Origin: Fredinandcohnia humi
GTDB taxonomy: Bacteria > Bacillota > Bacilli > Bacillales > Bacillaceae_L
Length of the DNA stretch: 64,000 nucleotides
Assembly (NCBI RefSeq): GCF_001439915.1
Contig: NZ_LMBW01000006.1
Coordinates: forward strand, 110,698-174,697
Direction: 5' to 3'
Shown here: in pieces, positions 8,967 through 18,376 of the stretch
How the letters are laid out: every line of letters begins with the position of its first letter
How positions within the stretch are numbered: the stretch's first letter is position 1
Notes under the pieces: generated by a model
Database searches by the model: none
What the model was told of the DNA's origin: nothing
What the model saw: the letters and a program-made list of their open reading frames with translations, nothing else
Translations under genes and position numbers: made by a program

Positions 8967-9892
8967 AGAAACCAGAGCTTCTGGTCACGCCTGCATGTAT
9001 AGAAGATATTGAACCATTGATTAATGCTGGGGCAACCGCATTTATTATAGGAGAACAACGATACGGGTTACGACTTGCTGGGGAATTTAATCGAAAGGAA
9101 ATTGTTCAAGCAGTTGAAATTGCCCATGCTTATGATGCAAAAATTTATGTTGCGATGAATGCCCTGTTCCATAATGAAAAAGTGGAAGAGTTAGCAGACT
9201 ATGTTGCATTTTTAAGGGAGAGCAGTGTAGATGCAATTGTATTCGGAGACCCTGCCGTATTGATGACTGTCCGTGAGGTTGCACCAGAAATGAAGCTTCA
9301 CTGGAATACTGAAACGACTGCAACGAACTGGTATACATGTAATTACTGGGGTAGAAAAGGTGCAAAGCGTGCAGTCCTTGCCCGTGAATTAAATATGGAT
9401 GCAATTGTCGAGATCAAAGAAAATGCAGAGGTTGAAATTGAAGTTCAAGTTCATGGTATGATGTGCATGTTCCAATCAAGGCGTTCACTTGTTGGAAACT
9501 ATTTCGAGTACCAAGGAAATGTGATGGAAATCGAAAACCGTAAAAAAGAAAAAGATATGATTTTATATGATAAAGAGCGCGACAACAAATATCCGATTTT
9601 TGAAGATGAAAATGGGACACATATCATGAGCCCAAATGATGTTTGTATCATTGATGAATTGGAAGAAATGATGGATGCCGGTGTTGACAGCTTTAAGATT
9701 GAAGGGATTTTAAAATCTGCCGAATATCTGCTTAAAGTAACAAAAATCTATCGAAAAGCAATCGACTTATTTGTGGATAATCGTGCCGAATATGAAGACA
9801 TAAGGGATGACCTATTAGAGCAACTTGAAGAACTTCAACCAATCAATCGCCCACTAGACACAGGTTTCTACTTTAAAGAAACGGTTTACTGA
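8963..9892 (+). CDS. trhP1: Peptidase U32 family tRNA hydroxylation protein TrhP1 (YrrN)
   Basis: This 309-residue U32-family protein is the partner of TrhP2. In B. subtilis the TrhP1/TrhP2 pair is needed for prephenate-dependent 5-hydroxyuridine formation at tRNA U34. The sequence shows the U32 TIM-barrel-like pattern (LINAGATAFIIGEQRYGLR, HGMMCMF). It lacks the cysteine cluster seen in the next gene. It overlaps trmR by 4 bases and lies 24 bases before trhP2, which fits a three-gene wobble-modification operon. The old label of collagenase-like protease is misleading. Confidence 0.9.
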   Translation: MKKPELLVTPACIEDIEPLINAGATAFIIGEQRYGLRLAGEFNRKEIVQAVEIAHAYDAKIYVAMNALFHNEKVEELADYVAFLRESSVDAIVFGDPAVLMTVREVAPEMKLHWNTETTATNWYTCNYWGRKGAKRAVLARELNMDAIVEIKENAEVEIEVQVHGMMCMFQSRRSLVGNYFEYQGNVMEIENRKKEKDMILYDKERDNKYPIFEDENGTHIMSPNDVCIIDELEEMMDAGVDSFKIEGILKSAEYLLKVTKIYRKAIDLFVDNRAEYEDIRDDLLEQLEELQPINRPLDTGFYFKETVY

Positions 9893-9916
9893 TAAGACAA
9901 AGAGGAGGAATATGGC

Positions 9917-11194
9917 ATGTCAATAGCCGTTGTAAGAGAACCTATTTCAAAAATTGTAGACGGCAAGCGTGTGATTGTTAAAAAGCCGGAATTGCTTGCG
10001 CCAGCAGGTAACCTAGAAAAACTAAAAATTGCTGTTCACTATGGTGCAGATGCTGTTTTTATCGGTGGTCAAGAATATGGACTACGTTCGAACGCTGATA
10101 ATTTTACACAGGAAGAAATCGCAGAAGGTGTAGAATTTGCAACCAAATATGGGGCAAAAATATATGTCACAACAAATATTTTTGCCCATAATGAAAACAT
10201 AGATGGACTAGATGACTACTTAATTGGGCTCGAAAAAGCAGGTGTATCAGGTATCATTGTAGCAGACCCGCTTATAATTGAAACATGTAAACGAGTGGCT
10301 CCAAAAATAGAGGTACACCTAAGCACACAGCAATCCCTATCCAACTGGAAGGCTGTTCAATTCTGGAAGGAAGAAGGATTAGAACGTGTCGTACTTGCAC
10401 GTGAAGCAAGTGCTGAAGATATTAAAGAAATGAAGGAAAAAGTCGACATCGAAATTGAAACATTCATCCATGGAGCGATGTGTATTGCTTATTCCGGTCG
10501 TTGTACGTTAAGTAATCATATGACAGCTCGCGATTCCAACCGTGGTGGCTGTTGCCAATCATGCAGATGGGATTACGATTTATTTAAGCTTGATGAGGAT
10601 GATAATGAAGTAGCCTTATTTGGTGAAAAGGACGCCCCATTTGCGATGAGTCCAAAAGACTTAAAACTTATCGAATCGATTCCACACATGATTGAATTAG
10701 GAATTGACAGTTTAAAGATTGAAGGACGAATGAAATCGATTCACTATATAGCAACGGTAGTAAGTGTTTATCGAAAAGTAATCGATGCCTATAGTGCGGA
10801 TCCAGACAATTTTGTAATTGATGAAGAGTGGTTAAAAGAGCTTGATAAATGCGCGAATCGTGATACTGCGTCTGCCTTCTTTGAAGGAGTACCTGGTGTA
10901 AAAGAGCAAATGTATGGTACACATAGCAAAAAAACAACTTATGATTTTGCTGGTCTAGTGTTAGACTATGATAAGAAGTGCGGAATTGTAACATTACAGC
11001 AGCGAAATTACTTTAAAAGAGGAGACCAGGTTGAATTTTTCGGCCCCGAAATTGACAACTTTACACAAACAGTTGAGGCCATTTGGGATGAGGACGGAAA
11101 TGAGATAGATGTTGCAAACCATCCATTGCAAATTGTTTCGATTAAAGTGGACAAGCCTGTTTATCCGAACAACATGATGCGAAAGGGGAAGTAA
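9917..11194 (+). CDS. trhP2: U32 family protein TrhP2, tRNA 5-hydroxyuridine synthesis (YrrO)
   Basis: This 425-residue U32-family protein is the larger partner of TrhP1. The central cysteine cluster, starting at [12 protein letters not shown] and continuing through GGCCQSC, offers four or more cysteines and could bind an iron-sulfur cluster, as proposed for the family. A C-terminal beta-rich domain follows ([12 protein letters not shown]). The ribosome site is AGAGGAGG. Only one base separates its stop from the udk start, so udk is in the same transcript. Confidence 0.93.
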   Translation: MSIAVVREPISKIVDGKRVIVKKPELLAPAGNLEKLKIAVHYGADAVFIGGQEYGLRSNADNFTQEEIAEGVEFATKYGAKIYVTTNIFAHNENIDGLDDYLIGLEKAGVSGIIVADPLIIETCKRVAPKIEVHLSTQQSLSNWKAVQFWKEEGLERVVLAREASAEDIKEMKEKVDIEIETFIHGAMCIAYSGRCTLSNHMTARDSNRGGCCQSCRWDYDLFKLDEDDNEVALFGEKDAPFAMSPKDLKLIESIPHMIELGIDSLKIEGRMKSIHYIATVVSVYRKVIDAYSADPDNFVIDEEWLKELDKCANRDTASAFFEGVPGVKEQMYGTHSKKTTYDFAGLVLDYDKKCGIVTLQQRNYFKRGDQVEFFGPEIDNFTQTVEAIWDEDGNEIDVANHPLQIVSIKVDKPVYPNNMMRKGK

Positions 11195-11195
11195 G

Positions 11196-11831
11196 ATGAG
11201 CAAGAAGCCAATTGTCATTGGCATTGCTGGAGGCTCGGGATCTGGTAAAACAAGTGTATCAAAAGCCATATATGAGCATTTTAAAGGGCACTCAATCTTA
11301 ATGATCGAGCAGGATTCGTATTATAGAGATCAAAGCCATATGCCTTTTGAAGAAAGATTAAATACAAACTATGACCATCCTTTAGCTTTTGATAATGACT
11401 TATTCATTGAGCACATTAAAAATCTTCTTAATTACAAAGGTATAAGTAAGCCTGTTTATGACTATAAATTTCATACAAGGTCATCTGATGTCATTCACGT
11501 TGAACCAAAGGATGTCATTATTCTAGAGGGAATTCTCGTTCTTGAGGATGAAAGACTGCGCGATTTAATGGATATTAAGCTATTTGTCGATACAGATGCG
11601 GATATCCGAATTATCAGAAGAATGCTGCGTGACATTAAAGACCGTGGTCGTTCATTGGAATCTGTTACCCGGCAATATGAAACGGTGGTCCGTCCAATGC
11701 ATAACCAATTCTGTGAACCAACGAAACGATATGCGGACATCATCATCCCTGAAGGTGGACAAAATCACGTTGCAATTGACTTAATGGTAACAAAAATTCA
11801 AACAATTCTTGAACAAAACGTCATTTTGTAA
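11196..11831 (+). CDS. udk: Uridine kinase
   Basis: This 211-residue cytoplasmic enzyme phosphorylates uridine and cytidine in pyrimidine salvage. The Walker A motif GGSGSGKTS lies at residues 12-20. [10 protein letters not shown] and NYDHPLAFD follow, which are typical for uridine kinases, and [11 protein letters not shown] holds the Walker B-like segment. The length is normal. It is tightly coupled to trhP2 and is followed by a stem-loop. Confidence 0.96.
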   Translation: MSKKPIVIGIAGGSGSGKTSVSKAIYEHFKGHSILMIEQDSYYRDQSHMPFEERLNTNYDHPLAFDNDLFIEHIKNLLNYKGISKPVYDYKFHTRSSDVIHVEPKDVIILEGILVLEDERLRDLMDIKLFVDTDADIRIIRRMLRDIKDRGRSLESVTRQYETVVRPMHNQFCEPTKRYADIIIPEGGQNHVAIDLMVTKIQTILEQNVIL

Positions 11832-11876
11832 TAACATAACAGAGAAAAAGATGTTATGATAGTACAAATCATAATT

Positions 11877-11914
11877 GAAAGGAATGGTAGAAGTTCCCTA
11901 TCATTCCTTTCCTT
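11877..11914 (+). terminator. Stem-loop between udk and greA
   Basis: GAAAGGAATGGTAG pairs with CTATCATTCCTTTC to give a long stem. Only a weak T-rich tail follows (TTCCTTGC), so termination may be partial or the stem may have another role. Confidence 0.5.
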
Positions 11915-11999
11915 GCTATACAATAAAGAAAAACAATTCGTACTACATACGTAAAGCAATCACAGGGGGATTGTAACGACTACAAGGAGTGAAGGGATT

Positions 12000-12473
12000 A
12001 TGGTAGAGAAAGTATTTCCAATGACAGTAGAAGGAAAGCAAAAATTAGAGCAGGAATTAGAGAATTTAAAGACAGTAAAGCGTAAAGAAGTTGTAGAACG
12101 TATTAAAATTGCAAGGAGCTTTGGCGATCTTTCTGAGAACTCAGAGTACGACTCAGCGAAAGATGAACAGGCATTTGTTGAAGGTCGAATTACAACAATT
12201 GAAAATATGATTCGAAATGCAAAAATTATTGAAGAAGATGCTGATAGCGCTGGAAAGGTTTCACTAGGAAAATCAGTAACCTTCATTGAACTTCCGGATG
12301 GTGAGGAAGAAACCTATACAATTGTGGGAAGTGCTGAAGCAGATCCTTTTGAAGGAAAAATTTCAAATGACTCTCCAATTGCAAAAAGCATGCTTGGAAA
12401 ACATGTTGGGGACAAAGTAACCGTACAAACTCCGGGTGGAGATATGCATGTCAAAATTACGAAAATTGACTAG
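12000..12473 (+). CDS. greA: Transcription elongation factor GreA
   Basis: This 157-residue factor rescues backtracked RNA polymerase by stimulating transcript cleavage. The N-terminal coiled coil carries the acidic tip in [19 protein letters not shown]. The C-terminal FKBP-like domain starts near residue 85 ([17 protein letters not shown]). The start lies behind AAGGAGTG. Its position after udk is as in B. subtilis. Confidence 0.97.
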   Translation: MVEKVFPMTVEGKQKLEQELENLKTVKRKEVVERIKIARSFGDLSENSEYDSAKDEQAFVEGRITTIENMIRNAKIIEEDADSAGKVSLGKSVTFIELPDGEEETYTIVGSAEADPFEGKISNDSPIAKSMLGKHVGDKVTVQTPGGDMHVKITKID

Positions 12474-12480
12474 TAGTGCG

Positions 12481-12669
12481 TGTTCAAAAAGGAGGATGAA
12501 AAGGACCAAGAAGTTCGAGGCGGCGCAGCTTTGAGTACCGGAACGTATGTAGTTAATACGTGAGGAACGCAAAAGCAAGCCAACGAAGAAATTCGATGTG
12601 TCATTTTCACCGGACTTTTTGAACAACCTCTAGTATTGTCATTTTCGCCCGACTATTAGAACAGCCTCT
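12481..12669 (+). repeat. Family 3 MITE-like element, copy i (duplicated right end)
   Basis: The left end is TGTTCAAAAAGGAGG and the first right end is CTTTTTGAACAACCTC, ending at 12630. A second, decayed copy of the right end follows at 12631-12669 (ATTTTCGCCCGACT...GAACAGCCTC). It is shorter than copies ii and iv because the internal hairpin module is missing. The minus-strand ORF across it is a repeat artefact. Confidence 0.8.
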
Positions 12670-12687
12670 ATAGGTATAAATAGTATA

Positions 12688-12720
12688 ACACCTCGTCCAA
12701 ACTGAAGACGAGGTGTTTTT
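12688..12720 (+). terminator. Terminator-like hairpin overlapping the pbpI ribosome site
   Basis: ACACCTCGTC (12688-12697) pairs perfectly with GACGAGGTGT (12707-12716) and a run of T follows. The right arm contains GAGGTG, the only good Shine-Dalgarno for the pbpI start at 12723. The hairpin could end the greA transcript, hide the ribosome site, or both. Confidence 0.75.
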
Positions 12721-12722
12721 CT

Positions 12723-14489
12723 ATGGTCATTAAAAAACGTTCATCTATCATCCTAGTCGTGATCCTCTTAACATTAACGGGGTTAATCGGCAGACTTATG
12801 CATTTGCAGCTGGTAAGTACTGAATCATTTACAAATCGAGATATAAATTTAATTGAAGCGAGTGTTTCGCAACGAACGCAAGAACTTGTTATTGACCAAG
12901 GACGTGGACGATTTATCGACCGCAATAAAAAGGCATTAACCCATGAATATTATCCAACACTCGTGTTGTTTCCTTTTTTAAAAAACATTGACTGGCCAGC
13001 TGAGGACGTAGCTGAAATTGTACATATTTCCGCAACGGTCTTAAAAGAAGAAATTCAGGATGCTAAAAAGCCTGTTATCGTTGGTGGAGACAGACCCGTA
13101 GAATTGACCGAAACGCAGATGAACAAAATTAACAAACTTCAAATTCCAGGGGTATTTGCTGTCCATCGTCAATATGCCCTTGACAGTGACATTGCGGAAC
13201 ATTTAATTGGCTTAATCCGAGAAAATAAGGATTTATTCGAGGAACGCTATCCTGAGAAATCCTATTTACCACAGAATACGAAACTAGGAATCACTGGTTT
13301 GCAATCTACGTTTGATGAATTCCTATTGCCGGAGGGAGAGGCCAAGCTTTTATATCATGTAGCAGGGGATGGAGGACCTTTATTTGGCATTGATGTAAAA
13401 TACACAGCGCCAGCAAATCCTTATTATCCAGTCGCCATTCAAACTACATTGGATAAAGATCTGCAGCTTTTGGCGGAAAAAATTCTTGATAAGAACGATT
13501 TGAAAAAAGGCGGAATTGTCCTTCTTGATGTAGAATCCAATGATTTACTTGCAATGGTAAGTAAACCAGATATTAATTCATCAAATCCATTTGAAGATGG
13601 CACTGCACAAAATCAAATGATTATGCCACAATTTCCTGGTTCCGTTTTTAAGACAGTAATTGCTGCAGCAGCAATGGAACATCAGCAAGTTTCCAATGAC
13701 AGAATGTTCAATTGTGATCAAGATTTGTATGGAAAAGGACCAGCTGAATATCCACATGGGATGCTTAATTTTCAGAATAGCTTTGCGAAAAGCTGTAATT
13801 ACACATTTGCTGCCATTGCAGAGGAATTGGTACAAAAGGATCAAGATGTTATTGAACAGTATTCTCAAATGCTTGGTTTGCTTGGACCTGTTGGCTGGAA
13901 TGGTGATGTATTTCGTTTTCAGGATTTCAAGCAGCTTCCAAATGAATATAATGGTCAAATTTGGACGGATGAAAAGGATAAACACGTTGCAAAAGCGATT
14001 GCGCAAACTGCGATTGGTCAAAAGGATGTTAGGGTAACCCCATTAGGGATAGCCAATATGATGTCTACCATTGCACGCGGAGGTTCAAAAAAAGAAGTTC
14101 GAACAGTTAGTGATGTATTATATAAAAACGGGACAACCTTATTTTCTTTTTCAAAACAGGATATGGAGGGGCCTAAGATTGCGCCATATACAGCAAGCAG
14201 GCTCCAGGAATTGCTTCGTGGTGTTGTTACCTCTGGAACTGGGCAGCGTTTTGCTGATCTTCCATATAAAGTGGCCGGTAAATCAGGAACAGCTGAAACA
14301 GGAAAAAAACAAGGTGATGTTGGGCTTGTCAACAAATGGTTTGCGGGATATTTTCCATTTGAAAGTCCGAAATACGCACTTGTAGTGGTTGATCTGGAGC
14401 AGCCGGGCTCTCAGTCTGTCGCGAATACAGTCTTTTATGAAATCGTTCAAGGTGTATATCAAATGGAACAGGAAAAAGGTACCAAATAA
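12723..14489 (+). CDS. pbpI: Class B penicillin-binding protein (PbpI/YrrR), transpeptidase
   Basis: This 588-residue membrane-anchored peptidoglycan transpeptidase has an N-terminal anchor at about residues 8-30, a dimerisation domain, and a C-terminal penicillin-binding domain. The active-site motifs are visible: SVFK (S307, K310), SCN (S357-N359) and KSGT (K520-T523). In B. subtilis the orthologous gene is linked to sporulation-phase expression. Its ribosome site is embedded in a hairpin (12688-12720). The downstream yrrS has its own candidate promoter. Confidence 0.93.
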   Translation: MVIKKRSSIILVVILLTLTGLIGRLMHLQLVSTESFTNRDINLIEASVSQRTQELVIDQGRGRFIDRNKKALTHEYYPTLVLFPFLKNIDWPAEDVAEIVHISATVLKEEIQDAKKPVIVGGDRPVELTETQMNKINKLQIPGVFAVHRQYALDSDIAEHLIGLIRENKDLFEERYPEKSYLPQNTKLGITGLQSTFDEFLLPEGEAKLLYHVAGDGGPLFGIDVKYTAPANPYYPVAIQTTLDKDLQLLAEKILDKNDLKKGGIVLLDVESNDLLAMVSKPDINSSNPFEDGTAQNQMIMPQFPGSVFKTVIAAAAMEHQQVSNDRMFNCDQDLYGKGPAEYPHGMLNFQNSFAKSCNYTFAAIAEELVQKDQDVIEQYSQMLGLLGPVGWNGDVFRFQDFKQLPNEYNGQIWTDEKDKHVAKAIAQTAIGQKDVRVTPLGIANMMSTIARGGSKKEVRTVSDVLYKNGTTLFSFSKQDMEGPKIAPYTASRLQELLRGVVTSGTGQRFADLPYKVAGKSGTAETGKKQGDVGLVNKWFAGYFPFESPKYALVVVDLEQPGSQSVANTVFYEIVQGVYQMEQEKGTK

Positions 14490-14665
14490 GAAAAGTGCAA
14501 GGCGCCTCAATTCCAGCTAAGGGCAGATACGTCCTGTGCCTAACGCTGGAATCCTTGCCGTCCTGGCAGAGGCACAAGCACAAGAAAAGCGCTGACAGAA
14601 GGCGCTTTTTGCCTTCAGAAGCGATTTGCTTGTGACCTCGAGCCGTTGGCGCCTGGAACTAGATA
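14490..14665 (+). repeat. Family 2 element, copy B
   Basis: It begins GAAAAGTGCAAGGCGCC directly after the pbpI stop TAA and ends GGCGCCTGGAACTAGATA. It carries the long AATTCCAGC/GCTGGAATT hairpin module shared with copy F, then the CGCTGACAGAAGG/CCTTC module shared with copies C, G and I. Confidence 0.85.
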
Positions 14666-14688
14666 TAGAACACTTTCTAAGAAATGAC

Positions 14689-14717
14689 TTCAACCTTTCC
14701 TCCACACATGCTAGAAT
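14689..14717 (+). promoter_or_regulatory. Candidate extended -10 promoter of yrrS
   Basis: TAGAAT at 14712-14717 is preceded by TGC, giving an extended -10. A weak -35, TTCAAC, lies 17 bases upstream at 14689-14694. Confidence 0.5.
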
Positions 14718-14764
14718 AAGAAGATAGTTGATTGAGTAATAGTCGTTTTTAGGAGGTACATAAA

Positions 14765-15502
14765 ATGGGGTATGATTTAGACAAACTATATGAAGGACCT
14801 CGTTCAGAAAGAAGAGCGAAACGAAAAAAGGTCAATCGAATTTTAAATATTTTAATTGTCCTTGTTGTCGTTTTAATTATCTTCTTTGGTGGAAAGCTTA
14901 TTTTTGGAGACAAAAATGTAGATGAATCAGTGTCTTCAAATCAAACGAATCAACCGGGAGACAATGAGGGAAAAGCCGCTTCGGATGACTCAAAGGACAA
15001 AGAGAAAGAAAAAGAAGAACCTTCTACTAATAAATCGAATGAACAAAAAACAAAACAGGAATCTAAAGAGGATGAGCAAAAAGATCCAGAATCTGATGAA
15101 TCTGCTGTTGTTACAGAAGGTGACCCAGAATCAAATGTTTTGAAAACAGTTGTTAATCCGGCATGGAATCCAATTGGTACTGCTCAGGCTGAACCTCATA
15201 GTATTGATTATTCGGAAAACTCGGTTGACAGAAATGAAATGGAGATGGCCACAAGCTATGCAACTGGTTTTGATCGGTCAGACCTAGTTGTTTGGTGGCT
15301 TGGAAGAGATGGAGGAAATTCCATTACGGCAACTGTTTCATCAAAAACAACAAAACAAGTTCTAAAAGTGTATTTGGATTGGATCCCGAATGAAGGCTGG
15401 AAACCAACAAAATTTGAAGAATTAAAAGAAAATGATAGCCAAACATATAAGAACTTTAACAATTCAGACAGTGATAAAGATGAAAATGAAAATAATGACT
15501 AA
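14765..15502 (+). CDS. yrrS: DUF1510 family membrane protein YrrS
   Basis: This 245-residue protein has a short basic cytoplasmic N terminus, one membrane segment at about residues 26-47, a long low-complexity linker rich in Lys, Glu, Asp, Ser and Asn (about 50-125), and an extracellular DUF1510 domain at the C terminus (WNPIGTAQAEPHS, DLVVWWLGRDGG). The function is unknown; it follows pbpI in many Bacillus genomes, suggesting a cell-wall role. The start has a strong TAGGAGGT site. A terminator follows. Confidence 0.88.
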   Translation: MGYDLDKLYEGPRSERRAKRKKVNRILNILIVLVVVLIIFFGGKLIFGDKNVDESVSSNQTNQPGDNEGKAASDDSKDKEKEKEEPSTNKSNEQKTKQESKEDEQKDPESDESAVVTEGDPESNVLKTVVNPAWNPIGTAQAEPHSIDYSENSVDRNEMEMATSYATGFDRSDLVVWWLGRDGGNSITATVSSKTTKQVLKVYLDWIPNEGWKPTKFEELKENDSQTYKNFNNSDSDKDENENND

Positions 15503-15507
15503 AAGAG

Positions 15508-15530
15508 GCGCAGGGGACCCTGCGCTTTTC
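15508..15530 (+). terminator. Terminator after yrrS
   Basis: GCGCAGGG and CCCTGCGC form a perfect 8-base stem with a 2-base loop, followed by TTTTC. Confidence 0.8.
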
Positions 15531-15654
15531 TTATATCCAAATTTAGACGATGATGATTGAAAAAACACGATGAATATGTTAAATTTAGAACAGTTCATTT
15601 TTAAATTCATAGTATACTGATATGAATAATGTGTAATAGTGGAGGGTGAGGAAA

Positions 15655-16299
15655 ATGGGTCGAGAGTTTTTAGAGGTTTTTGAAGGTTGGGCAAATTCTT
15701 ATGACCAGACAGTAACGGGGCATGATGTAGAATATCGGGAAGTGTTTTTACGATATGAAGATATTCTAAATGATGTCGTGCGGAAATCTGGGCTATCCGT
15801 TTTGGAATTCGGAGTGGGTACTGGTAACCTTACGCAAAAACTACTTGACGAAAATAAGAAAGTATATGGAGTCGAACCATCAGAACCAATGCGAGAAATT
15901 GCATTAGAAAAGCTTCAAAACTATTCTCTAACAATAGAAGATGGTGACTTTAACGTTTTTAATAAGCCTGCTGATAAAATCGATACAATCGTTAGCACAT
16001 ATGCCTTCCACCACTTAAATGATAGCGAGAAAAATCAAGCATTTTCCCAATATAGCAACATTCTTAAAAAAGGTGGTAAAATAGTGTTTGCGGATACAAT
16101 GTTTGAAAATAAAGAAGAATATACAATGACGATTCAGTCCGCAACACAAAACGGCTTCTTGAATCTGGCAAAAGATTTAGAAACAGAATACTACACAACC
16201 ATTCCTGTCTTGCAAGAAAATGCAGAGCGAAATGGTTTTACTGTTGAATTCACTCGTTTCAATCATTTTGTATGGGTGATGGAGGCGACGAAACAGTAA
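15655..16299 (+). CDS. yrrT: SAM-dependent methyltransferase YrrT
   Basis: This 214-residue class I methyltransferase contains the SAM-binding motif [12 protein letters not shown]. The frame is open from a GTG at 15646, but that codon abuts GGAGG, so the ATG at 15655, which gives the family N terminus MGREF, was chosen. In B. subtilis yrrT heads the yrrT-mtnN-mccA-mccB-yrhC operon for methionine-to-cysteine conversion, controlled by the cysteine regulator CymR. The same order is kept here, although elements separate the first genes. The methyl acceptor is unknown. Confidence 0.9.
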   Translation: MGREFLEVFEGWANSYDQTVTGHDVEYREVFLRYEDILNDVVRKSGLSVLEFGVGTGNLTQKLLDENKKVYGVEPSEPMREIALEKLQNYSLTIEDGDFNVFNKPADKIDTIVSTYAFHHLNDSEKNQAFSQYSNILKKGGKIVFADTMFENKEEYTMTIQSATQNGFLNLAKDLETEYYTTIPVLQENAERNGFTVEFTRFNHFVWVMEATKQ

Positions 16300-16306
16300 A
16301 AATGAG

Positions 16307-16579
16307 TTGTTCAAAAAGGAGGATAAAAAGGACCGCGTCGACAAAAGCGCCACGGCCTCATGTCTTGTCGACACTAGCACATCCTGTGCGTCGAAATTTC
16401 AAGGCGGTGCAGCTTTGAGGACCGGAGCGCGTATGCAGTTAATACGTGAGGACCGGAGAAGCAAGCCAACGCGCTTCCACAGGATGTGGTGACTTCGACG
16501 TTCGACACAGGACGTGTCGGCATTTAGTCGAAGTTCCTCTATTCATGTGTCATTTTTACCGGACTTTTTGAACAACCTC
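16307..16579 (+). repeat. Family 3 MITE-like element, copy ii (full length)
   Basis: The ends are inverted: TTGTTCAAAAAGGAGG at the left and CTTTTTGAACAACCTC at the right. Inside are paired modules with GTCGACA, ACAGGATGTG and CACAGGACGTG, and the segment GCAGTTAATACGTGAGGA shared by all copies. It fills the yrrT-mtnN gap. No transposase is present. Confidence 0.85.
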
Positions 16580-16605
16580 AAAAAAACGAAAGGTGATACG
16601 TACTT

Positions 16606-17310
16606 ATGAAAATAGCAATTATAGGAGCAATGGACGAAGAAGTAGCCATTTTACGGGAGAAAATTGAAAATAGACAGGAAACAACAGTGGCGGGAAGTGT
16701 GTTTTATACCGGAACACTGGGTGGCTATGATGTGATTTTACTTAAATCAGGGATCGGTAAAGTGAATGCGGCCATTTCAACAACGATTTTAATGCTTCAA
16801 TTTAAACCCGATTATGTGGTGAACACAGGATCAGCAGGAGGTCACTTAAAAACCCTTAATGTAGGTGACATTGTCATTTCATCCGAGGTTAGACATCATG
16901 ATGTCGATGTAACCGCTTTTGATTATGAATATGGGCAAGTTCCGGGGTTGCCTGCTGCCTTTAAAGCAGATGAAAAACTTATGGAGTTAGCTGAAAAAAG
17001 TGCAGAAGGAATCACAGATGTTCAGGTTGTAACAGGATTGATTGCAACAGGTGATTCCTTTATGAATGACCCGGAGCGAGTTTCTTTTGTCAGTCAAAAA
17101 TTTGGTGATTTGTATGCAGTGGAGATGGAAGCTGCTGCAGTGGCGCAAGCTTGCCATCAATTTGACGTACCATTTGTCGTTATTCGTGCCTTATCAGATA
17201 TTGCAGGGAAGGAATCAGACGTATCATTTGAACAATTCCTACAAACGGCTGCAGTCAATTCTTCAAGCGTAGTCGAAAAGATGGTAGAACAGATAAATAA
17301 GTCATTATAA
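16606..17310 (+). CDS. mtnN: 5'-methylthioadenosine/S-adenosylhomocysteine nucleosidase
   Basis: This 234-residue enzyme hydrolyses methylthioadenosine and S-adenosylhomocysteine to adenine plus the ribosyl thiol. The catalytic glutamate lies in GAMDEEV (E11/E12), the substrate-binding segment is [10 protein letters not shown] (about residue 173), and the catalytic aspartate is in RALSDIAG. It feeds the reverse transsulfuration genes that follow. Its stop codon TAA forms the first three bases of the downstream family 1 element. Confidence 0.97.
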   Translation: MKIAIIGAMDEEVAILREKIENRQETTVAGSVFYTGTLGGYDVILLKSGIGKVNAAISTTILMLQFKPDYVVNTGSAGGHLKTLNVGDIVISSEVRHHDVDVTAFDYEYGQVPGLPAAFKADEKLMELAEKSAEGITDVQVVTGLIATGDSFMNDPERVSFVSQKFGDLYAVEMEAAAVAQACHQFDVPFVVIRALSDIAGKESDVSFEQFLQTAAVNSSSVVEKMVEQINKSL

Positions 17311-17437
17311 CTTTATTCAGCCAAGAAACCTTGGATGAATAAAGTTAAGCCTCCGGCGGATGCCACAGATTTTTAAAGGAATCTTTCGAGCAAGCTCGAA
17401 AAAATCTGGGCGCAAATTCACCAAGGCGAATTTGATT
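17308..17437 (+). repeat. Family 1 hairpin element, copy c
   Basis: A complete, compact copy: TAACTTTATTCAG/CTGAAT-like arms, the core CCTCCGGCGGATGCC, TCGAGCAAGCTCGA, and CCAAGGCGAATTTGATT. It begins with the stop codon of mtnN and ends 14 bases before mccA, whose ribosome site AGGAGAGG follows at once. Confidence 0.88.
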
Positions 17438-17451
17438 AGGAGAGGATCAAT

Positions 17452-18375
17452 ATGCAAGTGTATCGAAATGTCCATGAGCTTATCGGGAATACACCGGTAG
17501 TTGAAATTACGAAGTTTCCATTACGTAATGGTGTTCGTCTTTTTGCGAAGCTTGAATTCTTTAATCCCGGCGGGAGTATTAAGGATCGTTTGGGGGTTGA
17601 ACTTCTTCATCACGCAATTCAAACAGGCAAGTTATCAGAAGGGGGAACAATCATTGAACCTACCGCTGGAAATACGGGAATTGGACTTGCACTTGCAGCA
17701 ATAAACCACAATATTAAAGTGATTCTATGCGTGCCTGAGAAGTTTTCCACTGAAAAACAAGAATTGATGAAGGCTTTAGGTGCAACGGTCATCAATACGC
17801 CTACGGAAGCTGGGATGACAGGGGCAATTGAAAAAGCAAAAGAGCTTTTAACTCAAATCCCCAATTCCTATTGTCCACAGCAATTCGCAAACCCGGCTAA
17901 TCCTGAAACCTATTATAAAACAATCGGACCCGAAATTTGGCAGCAGCTTGAGGGTCAAATTGATATATTTGTAGCGGGGGCTGGTACAGGTGGGACCTTT
18001 ATGGGGACTTCTAAGTATTTAAAAGAAATGAATCACTCCATAAAAACCGTCATTGTTGAGCCAGTTGGGTCCATTTTAAATGGTGGTGAATCAGGACCAC
18101 ATAAAACAGAGGGTATTGGCATGGAATTTCTTCCAGGCTATATTGATACTACTTATTTCGATACCATTCACACTATTTCGGATGAGGATGCATTCAATCG
18201 GGTGAAGGAAGCAGCATATTTGGAAGGATTGCTTGTTGGCAGCTCATCAGGAGCAGCCCTTCATGCGGCACTTTTAGAAGCGGAAGATGCAAAGCCAGGA
18301 TCACATATCCTTGTGGTTTTTCCAGATAGCAGTGAACGCTATTTAAGTAAAAAAATATATGAAGGCGGGATATAG
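17452..18375 (+). CDS. mccA: O-acetylserine-dependent cystathionine beta-synthase (MccA/YrhA)
   Basis: This 307-residue PLP enzyme belongs to the cysteine synthase family. In B. subtilis MccA joins homocysteine with O-acetylserine to form cystathionine in the reverse transsulfuration pathway. The PLP lysine is in GGSIKDR (K44), followed by the phosphate-binding loop region EPTAGNTGIG and the GAGTGGTFMG loop. It lies one base from mccB. Cysteine synthase activity alone is the main alternative, but the mccB neighbour favours this call. Confidence 0.95.
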   Translation: MQVYRNVHELIGNTPVVEITKFPLRNGVRLFAKLEFFNPGGSIKDRLGVELLHHAIQTGKLSEGGTIIEPTAGNTGIGLALAAINHNIKVILCVPEKFSTEKQELMKALGATVINTPTEAGMTGAIEKAKELLTQIPNSYCPQQFANPANPETYYKTIGPEIWQQLEGQIDIFVAGAGTGGTFMGTSKYLKEMNHSIKTVIVEPVGSILNGGESGPHKTEGIGMEFLPGYIDTTYFDTIHTISDEDAFNRVKEAAYLEGLLVGSSSGAALHAALLEAEDAKPGSHILVVFPDSSERYLSKKIYEGGI

Positions 18376-18376
18376 G

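Noticed and set aside
12363-12626. Minus-strand ORF (begins MFKKSGENDTSNFF) across family 3 copy i
   Set aside because: Similar frames occur in copies ii-iv only because the repeat is conserved. No ribosome site, and its other end runs antisense into greA.
16307-16492. Plus-strand 61-codon ORF in family 3 copy ii
   Set aside because: Lies wholly in the repeat and has no homologous frame in copies i, iii and iv.
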